NCBI GenBank assembly: GCA_903891165.1
Contig: CAITDR010000674.1
Span: 1-47,952 of the forward strand
From: an uncultured Pseudomonadota bacterium
GTDB lineage: Bacteria; Myxococcota_A; UBA796; SXON01
Direction of reading: 5' to 3'
Length of the DNA: 47,952 nucleotides
In this document: in pieces, positions 46,616-47,952 of the stretch
Layout: every line of letters starts with the position of its first letter
Position numbering within the stretch: the stretch's first letter is position 1
Position numbers and translations under genes: made by a program
Notes under the pieces: generated by a model
What the model was told of the DNA's origin: nothing
Seen by the model: the letters and a program-made list of their open reading frames with translations, nothing else
The model's database searches: none

Positions 46616-47952
46616 CCGGAAGGTACCAGGCGCTCAGGAAGAGGCCGATCAGGCCCAACAGCGGCAGCCCCATTCGTCGTAACATGGACCCGTTCGACAG
46701 TAGGAGCAGCGCCAGCCCCGACAGCCAGAGCAGCGGCAGAAAGTAGTGGGAGGGAAAGTGGTCGATGGTGCAGAGGAGCAGGCTGTAGAGCGCTGCGGTC
46801 CCCAGGGCCACCGTTGCTCCCCGCCTCGCCACCCCTGCGGGGGCCCCCGGCCAGGCCAGCGCGGCCAACAGCGGGATCCCACCCGCATAGCCCAGCCACA
46901 AGGCATAAAATTCGGGGACGCGTGGAAGGAGGAGACCGATGTCGGTTTCGCCATGCCAGTGCTCCGGGCCGGTCTCCCACAAAACCGTTGCCAGCCAGCC
47001 CTCCAGTTGCCCGCTCCCCCAGCCATAGATCCCGAACAAGGCCGCAACTCCAAGGACCAGTGCCAAGGCCCGTAGCAACCGCAGCGGCTGCCCGGCCAGC
47101 AGCGCCGCCAGGATCCCGATCCCGGAGGCTGGATAGCGCAACATCTGCCCCATCAGCATCCACCCGGAAAATCCTCGTCCCGCAAGGCTTCCCACCATAG
47201 CCACCGTCGTGATGGCGTAGAGGCTATCCGGCAGCACGCCGCTGCCCGGCTCCAACAGGAGGCGCGCATGTTGGGCAGCCAGCGCCGGGAGCAGCAGCAA
47301 CGTCGGCCATCCGGGCCTACCCTTCCAGGACTGAAGTGCCTGGAGACCCACAAAGATCCCCAGTCCCAGATACAGGAGCATCACGACATTGGCCGTTGCC
47401 AGCTCCGGTGTCACGGCGAGGGGTCCAGCCAGCAGGTAGCTCCAGCCGGGCGGCTGTACATCGGTCACAGTTCGGCTTCCAAGCAGCTCTTCTGCCCAGC
47501 GTAGCTGCTCTACCATGTTCAGGATCTGGTAGTAGTGTACAAAACGAAGCTGCCCCGTCGCGTGCATGCTCCACAGAGCGTCAGACGAAGAAAGCAGCAT
47601 CACCCTGGAAGATTCCGGATGAGAAAAGACCATCCACAGCGGCTCAGCGGGCTGCAGAGACTCGCTGAGCGGGAGCGCAGCGGCACCCCGGCCCTGATAG
47701 CGCGGGACCGGGCCTTCCTCCTCCTTTACCGTCACGTCTGCATGGATCGTAACTTTCTGCGTCCCGACGTCCAGGGTGGCGCCTATGGGGCCTTGAAAGA
47801 TCAGCCACAGTTCCCCTTCCATCGGACCCAACAGCTCTGGATCCGAACGACGAGGAGATAGAATCAGAGCTCCGTCCTCCTCTACCGGCGCCCTCCACCC
47901 CGTTCCTACCCGAGGCAGGCTGCCAGAAAATTCCTCTTCAGCCTCCTCCGCC
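46608..47952 (-). CDS. polytopic membrane protein, partial at 5' end
   Basis: The frame is open to the last base of the window, so at least 448 residues are seen and the start is outside; a TTG at 47831 is not needed as a start. The first part is soluble or beta-rich and acidic (AEEEFSGSLPRV, LGPMEGELWLIFQGP). From about the middle there are nine to ten transmembrane segments. The repeated hydrophobic pattern with HYYQILNMVEQLRWAEELLG and a later HFPSHYFLPLLWLSG looks like the membrane core of glycosyltransferases or O-antigen-type enzymes, but I cannot assign a family. Confidence 0.75.
   Translation of the reverse strand, partial: AEEAEEEFSGSLPRVGTGWRAPVEEDGALILSPRRSDPELLGPMEGELWLIFQGPIGATLDVGTQKVTIHADVTVKEEEGPVPRYQGRGAAALPLSESLQPAEPLWMVFSHPESSRVMLLSSSDALWSMHATGQLRFVHYYQILNMVEQLRWAEELLGSRTVTDVQPPGWSYLLAGPLAVTPELATANVVMLLYLGLGIFVGLQALQSWKGRPGWPTLLLLPALAAQHARLLLEPGSGVLPDSLYAITTVAMVGSLAGRGFSGWMLMGQMLRYPASGIGILAALLAGQPLRLLRALALVLGVAALFGIYGWGSGQLEGWLATVLWETGPEHWHGETDIGLLLPRVPEFYALWLGYAGGIPLLAALAWPGAPAGVARRGATVALGTAALYSLLLCTIDHFPSHYFLPLLWLSGLALLLLSNGSMLRRMGLPLLGLIGLFLSAWYLPVI

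Noticed and set aside
46608..47831. TTG 47831 as the start of the last membrane protein
   Set aside because: The frame is open to the window edge with coding-like residues, so the gene is better described as truncated by the window.

Overview
The window looks like chromosomal DNA from a GC-rich, Gram-negative, deltaproteobacterium-like organism, most probably a Myxococcota relative. The signs are a Myxo-CTERM-like tail on a secreted subtilase, sigma-54-type promoter matches, lipoproteins, a SurA-N-like protein and an RseP-type protease, and a strong tendency for genes to overlap as ATGA or TGATG with GTG and TTG starts. The assignment is an inference. Genes are packed tightly; no gene-free stretch exceeds about 250 bases, and I saw no tRNA, rRNA, insertion sequence, prophage or CRISPR array.

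Layout. 1-2.8 kb: end of a YcaQ-like protein, a YchJ-like SEC-C protein, mtnA, and ssb behind an exact-consensus sigma-54-type promoter with three 9-bp repeats upstream. 2.9-5.3 kb (minus): a B12-binding radical SAM protein coupled to two membrane proteins. 5.4-15 kb (plus): a secreted protein of unknown role, then a zinc-ribbon/TerB-like protein, a MoxR ATPase, a DUF58 protein, two paralogous membrane proteins (one with a 200-residue Gly/Gln/Ser linker), a deoxynucleoside kinase and panB. 15-22 kb: subtilase, 3-methyladenine glycosylase, class II aldolase, thiolase, an isopropylmalate-type dehydrogenase and hypotheticals. 22.3-31.9 kb (minus): a long translation/envelope cluster rpsB-tsf-pyrH-frr-uppS-cdsA-rseP-tsaB, followed by a lipoprotein, a degenerate asparagine-synthetase-like protein and a peroxiredoxin-fold protein without its cysteine. 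32-37 kb (minus): secA with an unusual acidic tail, an M23 peptidase and a PP2C phosphatase. 37.2 kb (plus): a PAS-LuxR regulator. 37.7-45.6 kb (minus): a tightly coupled seven-gene run, GldA/GldF/GldG-type ABC system, DUF4340 protein, UshA-like tetraheme cytochrome, tsaD, rsmA. 45.7-48 kb: a SurA-N-like protein, rimI and a partial membrane protein.

The most notable discovery is in the UshA-like cytochrome gene (39445-40995, minus). Its frame is broken by one TGA at codon 40, in a Cys-Gly-TGA context. Immediately after the TGA is a hairpin with a GGUCU apical loop starting exactly 18 nucleotides downstream, the same loop and spacing as the Escherichia coli fdhF SECIS as I remember it. The export signal that a c-type cytochrome needs lies upstream of this TGA in the same frame, and the start is coupled to the preceding gene. 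I read this as a selenoprotein: a selenocysteine-containing, tetraheme lipoprotein encoded beside a Gld-type ABC transporter. A conventional annotation would miss its first 53 residues.

Other leads are two sigma-54-type promoters (ssb and the LuxR gene), a 20-bp palindrome occurring three times at convergent gene ends, a nested inverted repeat after panB, hairpins in the rpsB leader, and several enzyme-fold proteins that have lost catalytic residues.
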